This document shows positions 28,981-37,495 of a DNA stretch of 64,000 bases, piece after piece. Numbering within the stretch: the stretch's first letter is position 1; every line of letters starts with the position of its first letter. The position numbers and the translations under genes are program-made. The notes under the pieces are model-generated. The model was not told the origin of the DNA. It did not search any database and worked only from the letters and a program-made list of their open reading frames with translations. Source of the DNA: Vibrio gallicus. GTDB taxonomy: Bacteria; Pseudomonadota; Gammaproteobacteria; Enterobacterales; Vibrionaceae. The stretch is from assembly GCF_024346875.1 (NCBI RefSeq), contig NZ_AP024872.1, positions 496,001 through 560,000 on the forward strand. The letters are read 5' to 3'.

Positions 28981-29313
28981 ATGTCAAAAATGTTTTTTAA
29001 AGGCCGTATTGAAACAAGACAAAACCACGTAATGTCTGGCTACAACGTAAATCGTGACGTAAAGGCTGGCACTGAAGGATCACCTATTTCAGTCACCGTT
29101 GCCAGTGCAGAGCGCAGAGCCGAGCTTGAAGAAATTGTGCAACAGCACTCGATTGTGGCAAACATTGTGGTAGATGCAGAGCAACCAGAAAACACCGTTG
29201 AACTTGATACGCTACTCAACAAACCCAAAACCACCGTATTTGAAAAGACCCCCAACCGAAATGACCCATGCAGTTGTGGTAGCGGCAAAAAATACAAAAA
29301 ATGTTGTGCATAA
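28981..29313 (+). CDS. SEC-C metal-binding small protein, PBPRA1643 family
   Basis: 110 aa. The C-terminus is a SEC-C zinc motif, [17 protein letters not shown] (C-x-C-x8-CC), as found at the end of SecA. The N-terminal part ([30 protein letters not shown]) is typical of a small family seen in Photobacterium and Vibrio. It may bind zinc and contact the translation or secretion machinery, which is inference from the motif only. Monocistronic, ending at a hairpin shared with the convergent TPR gene. Confidence 0.85.
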   Translation: MSKMFFKGRIETRQNHVMSGYNVNRDVKAGTEGSPISVTVASAERRAELEEIVQQHSIVANIVVDAEQPENTVELDTLLNKPKTTVFEKTPNRNDPCSCGSGKKYKKCCA

Positions 29314-29321
29314 ATAGCCTA

Positions 29322-29347
29322 TTGTCGCCGCGATTGGGTGGCGACAA
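29322..29347. terminator. hairpin between convergent SEC-C gene and TonB2 operon
   Basis: Stem TTGTCGCC/GGCGACAA with a 10-base loop. T-runs are short on both sides, so it is a probable rather than certain bidirectional terminator. Confidence 0.6.
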
Positions 29348-29375
29348 CGCTTTAATATCCGCTATTTTAATAGCC

Positions 29376-30551
29376 TTAGTGATATTTTGAATCAAGAAAA
29401 CGAATCCAACTGAGCGTGGCTTCATCGGAATGTATTTGGTTAGCCTTTTGCGCATGCAGCAAGGCTTTCTTACCATCCCCTAAGCGATAGTAAACCTGTG
29501 CCGTAGTCAGCTCTTTTCGAGCACTGCTTTGCAAAAGTTCCAACTGAGCTATTGCCTGTTGATAGTGCTTATTTTGCATCAACAACTGAATATACGGCCA
29601 GCGATAGTCACTATCTATAGACGCCGCCCTTGCCCACGCCTGCAAAGCATCATCCCACTCTCTGGCTAACTGCCAATACTTAGCCTCTATTGCTAAATCA
29701 TTGGCAGATACTGGTTTGCTATTATTCAATTGATGAAATATTTGCGCCGAGCTTTCGGGTACTCCCTGTTTTGCATACAGCTGAGCCATCATCCGATATT
29801 GGCTTGAGGTTAACTCAAATCCAGCGCGCTCGAACTGCTTTAAGGTCGCTAAGGCTTGCGGGTAATTTCTCGTTCTAAGCTGCAGATTCACCGCTTGTGT
29901 CCACCATTTTTCGCGCTTAGGCTCGATAGCGCGCAATGCGAATGTGGTTTCAAGAGCACGACTCCAGCGTTTCAAAGAAAGTTCAGCCGCTAATTGCAGG
30001 CGAAGCACTGAAGTATCGGCTTTTCCCGCCTGTGCGTAAAAATTTTGAACCGCAGTTAAAACCGGTTTCCAATTCTCTAGCTGATAATTAGCTTGCGCAA
30101 TACGTAGCCAGACCTTTTGTACAGACGCGGCATCTAGGCTAGGTTTTTGTTTATTTTGTACAATTACCTGATGGTAGTTGGCTAGTGCCTCAGGCACCTT
30201 TGCATTGGAAAGCTGTATATCAGCTAACATTATTTGCGTTTCAAGGTGTTGCTCTATGGGCAACCCCTTAGATTGTATAGCGCGAGTCAGCGCCGTCTCC
30301 GCCTTACTGTTTTGCTGTTGTTGCCAGTATAAAATCCCAAGCATTCTTTGCACATAACTGGTATCAAACGCGCGACTAGAGTCCACCGATTCTAATACCT
30401 TAATCGCTTTTACACTCTGGTCGTTACTTTGAAATTCATACGCTTGCTGAACCCGCGCCGCAACGAAGCGGCTTAGCTCTTGGGCTGAGAGGTTTGAGCC
30501 CAACATGCCAAACATTAACACTGCCAATATCGCAATTATTCTATTGATCAT
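29376..30551 (-). CDS. TPR repeat protein of the TonB2 operon
   Basis: 391 aa with a signal peptide (MINRIIAILAVLMFGMLGSNLSAQ). The rest is a chain of tetratricopeptide-like helix pairs, for example SYVQRMLGILYWQQQQNSKAETALTRAI and QVYYRLGDGKKALLHAQKANQIH, forming a periplasmic protein-binding solenoid. It overlaps the tonB2 stop in an ATGA and is the last gene of the six-gene TonB2 operon. In vibrios a TPR protein regularly follows tonB2; its exact role is not established. It may scaffold TonB2 or TtpC in the periplasm. Confidence 0.85.
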   Translation of the reverse strand: MINRIIAILAVLMFGMLGSNLSAQELSRFVAARVQQAYEFQSNDQSVKAIKVLESVDSSRAFDTSYVQRMLGILYWQQQQNSKAETALTRAIQSKGLPIEQHLETQIMLADIQLSNAKVPEALANYHQVIVQNKQKPSLDAASVQKVWLRIAQANYQLENWKPVLTAVQNFYAQAGKADTSVLRLQLAAELSLKRWSRALETTFALRAIEPKREKWWTQAVNLQLRTRNYPQALATLKQFERAGFELTSSQYRMMAQLYAKQGVPESSAQIFHQLNNSKPVSANDLAIEAKYWQLAREWDDALQAWARAASIDSDYRWPYIQLLMQNKHYQQAIAQLELLQSSARKELTTAQVYYRLGDGKKALLHAQKANQIHSDEATLSWIRFLDSKYH

Positions 30552-31171
30552 TGCAGCTTAAACTCCAACTTTATCGTCTGTCCCTGCAATGGTTGCGGCT
30601 CACCATCGACCATCAAAGGTTGATAGCGCCAGTTTTTTAAGGCTCGAGATGCTTCTTTATCAAAGATGCGGCGCGGTTTACTTTGCAACACCTTAATATT
30701 AACCGGAGTGCCAGCCTTATTTATGGTAAAACTGAGCACCACATACCCTTCTATCTTTCGTCTAAGCGCCATTGTTGGATAGCGAGGCTCCATACGATGC
30801 AAAGGCATTAATTGCTGATTTTGCCCTATATTGATAGCACTCGGGCTGGTAATCGCGAGCCCCGTTACCGATCTATCTATCGCTACCTTAGGTAAATCCA
30901 GATTTTCCAGTGACAGCGCTGGCTGAGGAAAATGTGATGTGGTCGTTATCTTGGTTGTGGGCGCTTGAACTTGCTTAGGTGGAGGCTCGGGCAATAGGCG
31001 CTGACGGCGTAAAAGCGGGCTCTGCTGCTCTAGCTGCACAATATCAAAGTGTACGCTTGGGCTTTGCTCAGGTATTTGGGTCTTACCCAGATTCACAAGC
31101 CAAGTCATAGAGCCAAATACAAAAAAGGTCATCAGCAGCGCCACTGGCAATACAATAAACAGTCTCTTCAT
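30548..31171 (-). CDS. tonB2: TonB2 energy transducer
   Basis: 207 aa. One N-terminal membrane helix (LFIVLPVALLMTFFVFGSM) is followed by a proline-rich spacer (LLPEPPPKQVQAP) shorter than that of TonB1. The C-terminal TonB fold is MEPRYPTMALRRKIEGYVVLSF... with the YP motif and ending NWRYQPLMVDGEPQPLQG. TonB carries the proton-motive energy captured by ExbB/ExbD to outer-membrane receptors for iron chelates and other ligands. Short TonB2 proteins act with TtpC in vibrios. It is coupled to the downstream TPR gene by a four-base overlap and starts 8 bases after exbD2. Confidence 0.9.
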   Translation of the reverse strand: MKRLFIVLPVALLMTFFVFGSMTWLVNLGKTQIPEQSPSVHFDIVQLEQQSPLLRRQRLLPEPPPKQVQAPTTKITTTSHFPQPALSLENLDLPKVAIDRSVTGLAITSPSAINIGQNQQLMPLHRMEPRYPTMALRRKIEGYVVLSFTINKAGTPVNIKVLQSKPRRIFDKEASRALKNWRYQPLMVDGEPQPLQGQTIKLEFKLQ

Positions 31172-31179
31172 GCTGTTCT

Positions 31180-31587
31180 CTATTTGGCCGCTGTCGCCAG
31201 AGCAATCTTCGCTACCCCAGCCCCTTTCACGCCATCCATAACCTCAACTACAGTGCCATTAAAAGCAAATTTATCCGCTTGAATAACCACTGACGCTTCT
31301 GGTTTATCAATCAACATTCCTTCAATAGTCGCCTGTACCCGTTCGATATCAATAAGGCGCTTGTCGATATAAATTTGATTGGTATCTGTGATAGCAATAA
31401 ATATACCTGCATCTTTTTGGCTAGTCGCATGCGCCGCTTGCGGTCGATTTACCTCAACACCAGATTCCCTTACAAATGAACTGGTTACAATAAAGAATAT
31501 CAGCATAATAAATACGATATCTAACATAGAGGTCATATCTATTTGCGCTTCTTCGTTTGATTGACGTCGACGTCCTAATCTCATCAC
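31180..31587 (-). CDS. exbD2: ExbD2 biopolymer transport protein
   Basis: 135 aa. The single membrane helix IDMTSMLDIVFIMLIFFIVTSSF carries the conserved proton-path Asp23, and the periplasmic domain ends in VEVMDGVKGAGVAKIALAT, typical of ExbD/TolR. With ExbB it forms the proton-driven motor that energises TonB2. Lies 7 bases downstream of exbB2. Confidence 0.95.
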   Translation of the reverse strand: MMRLGRRRQSNEEAQIDMTSMLDIVFIMLIFFIVTSSFVRESGVEVNRPQAAHATSQKDAGIFIAITDTNQIYIDKRLIDIERVQATIEGMLIDKPEASVVIQADKFAFNGTVVEVMDGVKGAGVAKIALATAAK

Positions 31588-31594
31588 TAAGCCT

Positions 31595-32149
31595 CTATTC
31601 GCTAATTCGCAGGAGTCGCTCTAAGTGCAACTGTTTACGCTCTGCCAATGCATATAATCTTGAATAGACAAACATGCCGACAAGCGCTGCTACCATACCT
31701 GCCATTGTGGGTAAGGTTGCCATTGATATACCTGACGCCATAAGGCGCGGCTCACTGTTTCCTTGTATTGCCATCACATCGAATACTGAAATCATCCCAG
31801 TAACGGTTCCCAACAACCCCAGCATAGGGAACATGCTAACCAACACCTTGATTAATGAAAGAGAGCGCTTAAGCCTAGCTTGAGATATCGAAAGCCAAGC
31901 CTCTCTTTGTGAGATGGCATACCATGAATGACGGTCTGTTCGCTGTTGCCACTTGCCAACCCAATACTGCTGACTTTTAGGAAACACCCAATACAAATAC
32001 AAAACTCGGTCTAGCACCAATACCCAGAATACAACAACTACCGCAGCCAACCACCACAAAACTGGGCCACCTCGAAACATCAGCTCTTGTAAAGAGCTGA
32101 CAAAGGGAACATCACCTGCCATGGCCCAGATAGATGACCAGCCACTCAT
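31595..32149 (-). CDS. exbB2: ExbB2, MotA/TolQ/ExbB family
   Basis: 184 aa with three membrane helices and the family motif SMFPMLGLLGTVTGMISVFDVMA, including the conserved Thr/Gly residues around the proton path. Its start shares a base with the ttpC stop (TAATG). Pairs with ExbD2 to form the TonB2 motor. Confidence 0.95.
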   Translation of the reverse strand: MSGWSSIWAMAGDVPFVSSLQELMFRGGPVLWWLAAVVVVFWVLVLDRVLYLYWVFPKSQQYWVGKWQQRTDRHSWYAISQREAWLSISQARLKRSLSLIKVLVSMFPMLGLLGTVTGMISVFDVMAIQGNSEPRLMASGISMATLPTMAGMVAALVGMFVYSRLYALAERKQLHLERLLRISE

Positions 32150-33501
32150 TATGATGCAACCTGTTTGCTTTCAAGTACTTGTTTACGTTCAGCACTTTGC
32201 GCTACCAGACCAACGCCCTGCTTCTCAATCACATTACGCACACCTTCACAAAGGCTAGATAACAGATTATGCATCAATAGCAGTGGCATAGCGGCAATTA
32301 AGCCTAATACCGTAGTAATCAGCGCCATAGAGATCCCACCAGCCATAATCCTAGGGTCCGCATTACCAAATTGAGTAATAGTTTGGAAGGTGTCAATCAT
32401 TCCGGTCACCGTCCCTAAAAGGCCCAGCATCGGTGCCAGCGCTGCCAGCAATTTGATGGTAGAAATGCCACGGTCGAGAATCTGTTGCTCATCCATTACA
32501 GCTTCTAGCAAACGAAGCTCTAACGCTTCAATAGTCGTGCTTTGGTCTACTTTATGTACCAGCATAACTCGACCTAACGGGTTATCCGGTGTCGGCGAAT
32601 CGATTGATTTGAGCTGTTTATTGATCTTTGATTTAATCGCCAGTAATACCATAGCGCGGTAAACCCCAATCAAAAGCCCAATAACCAGTAGTGCAATAAT
32701 GATCTGACCAACCATCCCACCTTGTGCGATGCGCTGAGTTATGGTCGGGTTATGTGACAACTGCTCAAGCAACGTCCCGCGACTAGGGTCTACCGATAGC
32801 ATCGGCATTTGCGAGATAATATTAGTGCTGGCGGTTAACGGATGCTTGGGCTGCACCCTATAGGCTGTTGCAAGATGGGTCTGTGAATTCCAAGCAAGGT
32901 AGCCAGAGTTATCGGCTAAACCAAACGCTCCCATGCGTAACACCTGCTTTTGCTCGATCTGCCCAGAGCCAGGTACAAAGGGAACAGTGATCATTGCAGC
33001 TAGCGAACTATTATCGATTTGATGAACATACGCCTGCCATAACCCATGTAATTGCGCTTTAGATGGAATCGTTTTCGCTTCAATAATATCGTCAATAGTG
33101 TGAATGTCTTTCTCTAACCCAATTGAGGCGACAGAGCGCTGCTGCTCAGTTTGTAACGCTTTTGCCGACTGACGAACAACACCAAATATCTCCCCCAAAC
33201 TCCCTGTTGCGAGTGTCAAAGCCTTCTGCTTATCGGCTAACGTTTGTTCGTTTGTCTGGAATCGGCTACTTAAGGAATCGATAGTTTTATTGAGCTGGTT
33301 ACGCTGCTTAACTAAGGCGTCGTACTCACGCTGTAACTGTTGCAGCTGACCTGCAAATTGTTGTTGTCGCTGCTTATTATGTTGTTGTTGAGTAGCTTTC
33401 GCCTTGATGGTCTGCTCGAGCAACGCTTGACTGGCATGACTTGGTATCGCATAGATCAGGGCTAACAGGGCAAGGCTTATTTTGATCAGGTGATGTTTCA
33501 T
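32149..33501 (-). CDS. ttpC: TtpC, TonB2-associated ExbB-like protein
   Basis: 450 aa. A signal peptide (MKHHLIKISLALLALIYAIPSHA) precedes a long periplasmic coiled coil (QQHNKQRQQQFAGQLQQLQREYDAL and on to about residue 110) and a globular part. The C-terminal third is a MotA/TolQ/ExbB domain with LAALAPMLGLLGTVTGMIDTFQ. TtpC is needed for TonB2-dependent iron uptake in Vibrio anguillarum and relatives. This size and domain order match that protein. It sits directly before exbB2 and three bases after the DUF3450 gene. Confidence 0.88.
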   Translation of the reverse strand: MKHHLIKISLALLALIYAIPSHASQALLEQTIKAKATQQQHNKQRQQQFAGQLQQLQREYDALVKQRNQLNKTIDSLSSRFQTNEQTLADKQKALTLATGSLGEIFGVVRQSAKALQTEQQRSVASIGLEKDIHTIDDIIEAKTIPSKAQLHGLWQAYVHQIDNSSLAAMITVPFVPGSGQIEQKQVLRMGAFGLADNSGYLAWNSQTHLATAYRVQPKHPLTASTNIISQMPMLSVDPSRGTLLEQLSHNPTITQRIAQGGMVGQIIIALLVIGLLIGVYRAMVLLAIKSKINKQLKSIDSPTPDNPLGRVMLVHKVDQSTTIEALELRLLEAVMDEQQILDRGISTIKLLAALAPMLGLLGTVTGMIDTFQTITQFGNADPRIMAGGISMALITTVLGLIAAMPLLLMHNLLSSLCEGVRNVIEKQGVGLVAQSAERKQVLESKQVAS

Positions 33502-33504
33502 CGC

Positions 33505-34299
33505 TTATTTCTCCTCACCCGTAGTCTGGTGTGCACCTTGGAGTGAAACCGGCAATTCGAGAATACTAGGAGAAGCCTGCTTGTTTGCCACATCAAACGC
33601 CTTATCTATATTGCGCCCTACACTGCTTGATTGAGATTCCCACAGTCTATTGCTGTTATTCCACGCCCAATAATGGTTGCGATCATTGGAGCGTGCCACA
33701 AGGGAGATCCGCCCAATATATAACTGCTCTGCAATGATGGTGTGACCATCCACATCAATAGCGCCAGAATAGATACCCATTTTACTGCCGTAATCCATCT
33801 CTATTTGATACGCCTCTAGGATGCGTCGATACTTCTCCGCATCACTCACATCGGCCTCAGTCATCATCTGGGTAAGCGTTTGTAGACGCAGCTTACGGCT
33901 CTCGATACGTATTGGACGGTCTTGATCATTAAGTTGTTGCAACCCATCTAGCATCTGGTACATCAATGGCACGATACTTTGACGCGTCACTTCTATTTGA
34001 GAAAGTTGTAACTCATATCCTTGAAGCTCTTGATGCTGACTTGCAATCAACCCTTGAAGATGAGAACGATAGATAGATAAGTCTTGCACTTGTTGCTTTA
34101 ATGCCGCGATATCCGCTTGTAGTTGCATGGACTTATCACTACTACTGGCAACCTTTTTCTGTGTTTGGGCCGCATTGTTGGTAATTTGAGCTTCAACGTT
34201 TTGAGACTTCTGCAACACAGCTTGTTCGCTAGCTCGAGCCACCAAACTTCCTAATAATAGCCCTACTACAAGCAGGAATCGCATATGTGTGTGATTCAT
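33505..34299 (-). CDS. DUF3450 periplasmic coiled-coil protein of the TonB2 operon
   Basis: 264 aa from the ATG at 34299, where a signal peptide begins (MNHTHMRFLLVVGLLLGSLVARA); the open frame runs 42 codons further upstream but that part has no ribosome binding site. A coiled coil (DKSMQLQADIAALKQQVQDL...) leads into a globular DUF3450 domain ending with a region that mentions WAWNNSNRLWESQSS. It is the first gene of the operon. DUF3450 proteins consistently precede ttpC in vibrios and probably act with it in the periplasm; the biochemical role is unknown. Confidence 0.85.
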   Translation of the reverse strand: MNHTHMRFLLVVGLLLGSLVARASEQAVLQKSQNVEAQITNNAAQTQKKVASSSDKSMQLQADIAALKQQVQDLSIYRSHLQGLIASQHQELQGYELQLSQIEVTRQSIVPLMYQMLDGLQQLNDQDRPIRIESRKLRLQTLTQMMTEADVSDAEKYRRILEAYQIEMDYGSKMGIYSGAIDVDGHTIIAEQLYIGRISLVARSNDRNHYWAWNNSNRLWESQSSSVGRNIDKAFDVANKQASPSILELPVSLQGAHQTTGEEK

Positions 34300-34610
34300 T
34301 AGTTTCTCGTAAATCAATGATGCCGCAAGGTGCGCATACGGTAATCTTAAAAGGTCGACCTTGAGATTAGCATTCCTGCAACAAGAGAAAAAGTGATAAT
34401 ACTTGGTTTGGGTTTGTAGAGCCACCTGTTACAGAGGCGATAAATTTCAATAACATACATAGTTATTAGAGCTATCTATGGGCGAGAGATGTTCGAGACT
34501 AGATAGCTTATCGATTAGGCTAACCGATAAGCTCAGCAGATGTCTGCATTCACAAAAAAGCCAGATATGGCGTTACATATCTGGCTTAGTAAGTAGTGAA
34601 ACGCTAGCAA
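34300..34610. promoter_or_regulatory. upstream region of the TonB2 operon
   Basis: 311 bases without a gene. It holds the promoter of the six-gene TonB2 operon, the terminator of the upstream membrane-protein gene (34554-34586) and an inverted repeat AGCTTATCG/CGATAAGCT at 34505-34533. I looked for a Fur box and found none close to the 19-bp consensus, which is unexpected for a TonB system. Confidence 0.35.
34554..34586 (-). terminator. intrinsic terminator of the VC0807-like gene
   Basis: Stem AGCCAGATATG/CATATCTGGCT (34559-34586) followed by six T's on the minus strand, 25 bases after the stop codon. Confidence 0.9.
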
Positions 34611-35309
34611 TTAATTATTGTGATGAAATATCTGCTCTGTTTCCAACTCGGTCATAGTGCGAATTTGACGCCATACATAATAGAAAATGCCAAACATCAT
34701 CAAGATACTTGGAATAGCTATTACCGGGTAACTATAAAGGGTTAACTTGCCCAGTTCTTCGTTAAACGCTGCCGTGCCGGCAGGACTGGTAACAATATAG
34801 GTTGCCAAGATGTAATTCATTGCCGAAGAAAAAGCAAAGGTGCTAGCAAACAAGTAGTTAGAGTTCATCAAGCAGCGCTGAAAAGCCTGTTCATTACCTG
34901 ACTGCGCCAATTTTTGTTTGATCAGCGCCATATTTAAAATGGTTTCGTTGAAAATCAATTTTTGCATCAGAGGGGTTCGAGTAAAGGTTGAACCCAATAC
35001 CACGATACCGATTAAGCCCGGAATCAACGCCTCTTTCAAAGCCAGCCATTGGGTATCGAGCTCCAGTAAGCCAATTCCACCCGTCAATAAAACGCTGACA
35101 AAACCCAGTGCCGCAATAAGGTTGAACTTTTTATTGCGTATCAGCTCCAGGCCACCATAGGCAACAGGAAAAGCCAAGGCAACGATCAAAGCCCACACTG
35201 TTCCTAGGTGCTCATCGCCACTGAATTTCATCAAGATAAATGACGGCAAAACCACATTAAACAGGATCTCAAATAGCGGGTTTGATTTTTTATTTACGTT
35301 GTTACTCAT
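34611..35309 (-). CDS. VC0807-like inner-membrane protein
   Basis: 232 aa with about six membrane helices (for example LFEILFNVVLPSFILMKF, LNYILAT-type and YPVIAIPSILMMFGIFYYVWRQI segments). The opening pattern (NPLFEILFNVVLPSFILMKFSGDEHLG) is like that of VC0807-type proteins, related to intracellular septation protein A-like membrane proteins. Function unknown. Monocistronic with a strong terminator. Confidence 0.7.
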   Translation of the reverse strand: MSNNVNKKSNPLFEILFNVVLPSFILMKFSGDEHLGTVWALIVALAFPVAYGGLELIRNKKFNLIAALGFVSVLLTGGIGLLELDTQWLALKEALIPGLIGIVVLGSTFTRTPLMQKLIFNETILNMALIKQKLAQSGNEQAFQRCLMNSNYLFASTFAFSSAMNYILATYIVTSPAGTAAFNEELGKLTLYSYPVIAIPSILMMFGIFYYVWRQIRTMTELETEQIFHHNN

Positions 35310-35772
35310 AGTGTTCCAGTTGTTGTTTGCACAAGTCTTACATATGTAGCGGGATTGTTTCTTGATTGGGCTTTGATGTAAACCTTTGCTACGCCTTATC
35401 TAAACCGCGCATCCCAATAATATGAGCCCGTTCAACAATTTTGCATTTCGTGCTCGCTATCGTTTAATTTTAGTAGAGAACTGTGACGTTTTATGGGTGA
35501 CGGTGTTTATCGCAATTCCCCTTCAACCATTCACCATAGATTTTAGGCGCTCTTTTTTACCTGTCACTCTCATCGAGAGGGGCGAGACTCAGTAACTACA
35601 TGTCGCAAGCGGCACTATCCACCCCCCAAGATTATATTGTTTTTGTATAAAGTGATTGTATATTTACAGCCATTATCAAAACAAACATCGACTGGTAATC
35701 TTTTCTCCATCGAAGACAGCGCACAATCACCGCTAAGTGGTGACTGATTTAGCGCGATAGTGGAGAACAAAC
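35310..35772. other. 463-base gene-free region upstream of the radical SAM gene
   Basis: No credible gene. The part nearest the radical SAM gene contains two small hairpins: CTCTC/GAGAG around 35566-35578 and TCACC-GCTAA-GTGGTGA around 35729-35745. The second is bracketed by GCGC/GCGC, suggesting a structured 5' leader. I recognise no known riboswitch class. The far half holds the promoter of the VC0807-like gene. Confidence 0.35.
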
Positions 35773-36645
35773 ATGCAATACGAAGGTAAAGTATATCGTC
35801 CGTGGCCAGAAGCTCGCAGTATTCTGATTCAAACAACCCTAGGCTGTAGTATCAATACCTGCACATTTTGCAGTATGTTTGATGATAAGAGATTTAAGGT
35901 ACGTGACATTGAAGACGTGTTTAAAGATATTGAACAAGCTCGCCGTGTTTACCCCTTTGTTGACTCGATTTTTCTGATTGATGGCAACGTGATGGCAGCG
36001 CGTACCGATTACTTAATCAAAATCTTAGATAAGCTTCGCCATACCTTCCCTGAGGCGAATAAAATCTCTATGTATAGCGGACTTAATGACTTCCGTCGCA
36101 AGACCATTTCAGAGCTAAAAGAGATCAAAGACGCTGGATTAGATCTGTGCTATTCGGGCTTAGAGTCTGGCGATCCACTGGTGCTAGAAAACATTAAGAA
36201 ACGTATGACACGCGAGCATGCTATTGAAGGAATGGCAATGGCAAAAGAGGCCGGTATTGAAACCCTGTTGTCGTTTATTTTTGGTCTTGGTGGTCGTGAG
36301 CGTTCTCGTGAACATATTGAAGCAACGACTGATCTGCTCAATATCACTAAGCCAGAACAAATTGCGCCGATGGCTTTGGCAATTCAACCTGGAACGGTTA
36401 TGGAGCAAGAAGTCAAACGCGGTGAGTTTCTAATGCCCACCGAGATGCAAGTCTTAGAAGAAGAGAAGTACCTATTAGAAAATCTGGATATCGACACTTA
36501 CTACTGGGGTGATCACGGCAATAACGTACTTCCACAAAAAGGCGCTTTTCTTGATTCGCGCGAGCAATTTCTTGCCAATATAAATCGAGCTATTCATGCC
36601 AATCCAATGGCAAAAGAGAACGTAATTCAAACCTTCTCTTGGTAG
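35773..36645 (+). CDS. radical SAM protein
   Basis: 290 aa. The iron-sulfur cysteines lie in GCSINTCTFCSM: Cys25, Cys30 and Cys33, a C-x4-C-x2-C spacing rather than the canonical C-x3-C-x2-C. This variant occurs in a subgroup of small stand-alone radical SAM enzymes. SAM-binding features follow: a GE-like region in IDGNVMAAR, LCYSGLESGDPLVLE and LLSFIFGLGGRERS. There is no extra C-terminal domain and no obvious peptide or tRNA substrate nearby. Function unknown; chemistry is inferred from the fold only. Long leader upstream. Confidence 0.85.
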   Translation: MQYEGKVYRPWPEARSILIQTTLGCSINTCTFCSMFDDKRFKVRDIEDVFKDIEQARRVYPFVDSIFLIDGNVMAARTDYLIKILDKLRHTFPEANKISMYSGLNDFRRKTISELKEIKDAGLDLCYSGLESGDPLVLENIKKRMTREHAIEGMAMAKEAGIETLLSFIFGLGGRERSREHIEATTDLLNITKPEQIAPMALAIQPGTVMEQEVKRGEFLMPTEMQVLEEEKYLLENLDIDTYYWGDHGNNVLPQKGAFLDSREQFLANINRAIHANPMAKENVIQTFSW

Positions 36646-36684
36646 TGATTTAAGGAGTTGGATGACAGATTCATCAGCGGTTAA

Positions 36685-36738
36685 CTTGGCTAAAGTTAAT
36701 TACTTAGCTCAGGTTAATTACTTGGCTTAGGTTAATCG
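36685..36738 (+). repeat. three tandem 18-bp repeats
   Basis: Three head-to-tail copies with an exact 18-bp period (36685-36702, 36703-36720, 36721-36738). The consensus is CTTGGCTNAGGTTAATTA; each copy differs from it at one to three places. GGTTAA at 36679-36684 may be the tail of a fourth, older copy. They lie between the radical SAM stop and a convergent PfpI gene. Confidence 0.8.
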
Positions 36739-36745
36739 CAACAAC

Positions 36746-36767
36746 TCCTTTCACGGTTGAGAAAGGA
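36746..36767. terminator. small hairpin after the 18-bp repeats
   Basis: Stem TCCTTTC/GAAAGGA with an eight-base loop. T-run is weak; it is the only hairpin between the convergent radical SAM and PfpI genes. Confidence 0.4.
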
Positions 36768-36796
36768 CTGGGTATGTTTTCGCAATTGTGCATGGA

Positions 36797-37381
36797 TTAT
36801 TGAATGGGTTCCTTGCACCAACGGTATTCCATTTGCAGTGCAACTTGCTCGGCAAATTCAACTCCGTAGTGTTTTGATACTAAGTATAAACTCATATCTA
36901 TCCCTGCTGAAATCCCCCCACAGGTGGTGAATTTCCCTGATGTTACCCAACGTTGAGAATTAATTACGTTTAACATTGGAAACTGTATGGCTAATTGTGG
37001 GATATCTTGCCAGTGGGTGGTCACTGTCTCTTGTTTTAACAACCCGGCTTGCGCCAGTAGAAATACACCTGTACAAACTGACGCTACCTCAGTTGCCACA
37101 GGCGCGACTGATACTAGCCAGTTAAGTAGGTTTGAGTTACACATTTCACCAGTATGAACGCCGCCAACCACAACCAGTAGATCAATTTTTGGGTGGTCCT
37201 GAAAACTGTAATCAGGTAACACTTTAAAACCGCCACGTGCCACCACGGGTATCGATTTCTCAGCGATCAGAAATACATTTAGATCCTTAGCGCCGAGCCG
37301 ATTAGCGGTGCTAAACACCTCAAAAGGCCCTGAAAAATCAAGAACTTCCGCTTGGTCATAAATGTAGATACCTAAATTCAT
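36797..37381 (-). CDS. DJ-1/PfpI family protein
   Basis: 194 aa from the ATG at 37381 (GGTGGGGAT upstream). The nucleophile elbow is VASVCTGVFLLAQAGLL with the conserved Cys near residue 99, preceded by LLVVVGG. The THW and CGGISAGIDMSLYL segments match the isonitrile hydratase/GlxA-like branch that lacks a DNA-binding domain. Possible activities are isonitrile hydration or a glyoxalase/deglycase-type reaction; the substrate cannot be fixed. Confidence 0.88.
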   Translation of the reverse strand: MNLGIYIYDQAEVLDFSGPFEVFSTANRLGAKDLNVFLIAEKSIPVVARGGFKVLPDYSFQDHPKIDLLVVVGGVHTGEMCNSNLLNWLVSVAPVATEVASVCTGVFLLAQAGLLKQETVTTHWQDIPQLAIQFPMLNVINSQRWVTSGKFTTCGGISAGIDMSLYLVSKHYGVEFAEQVALQMEYRWCKEPIQ

Positions 37382-37495
37382 AATCCCCACCTTACCCACT
37401 CATAATATCGAAAACCCCTTAATCTTCCCTAAGCTTAGACGGGATATTGCGTGTATACTCGCACTTATTCCAATCTACAACGGCAACCCGATTAT

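Noticed and set aside
34300..34450. Fur box for the TonB2 operon
   Set aside because: Only short GATAAT-like pieces are present; no 19-bp inverted repeat close to consensus.
35615..35836. 73-aa minus-strand frame upstream of and into the radical SAM gene
   Set aside because: No ribosome binding site, and it overlaps the start of a clear gene.
36685..36738. 18-bp repeats as a CRISPR array
   Set aside because: The units are contiguous with no spacers, and no cas gene is present.
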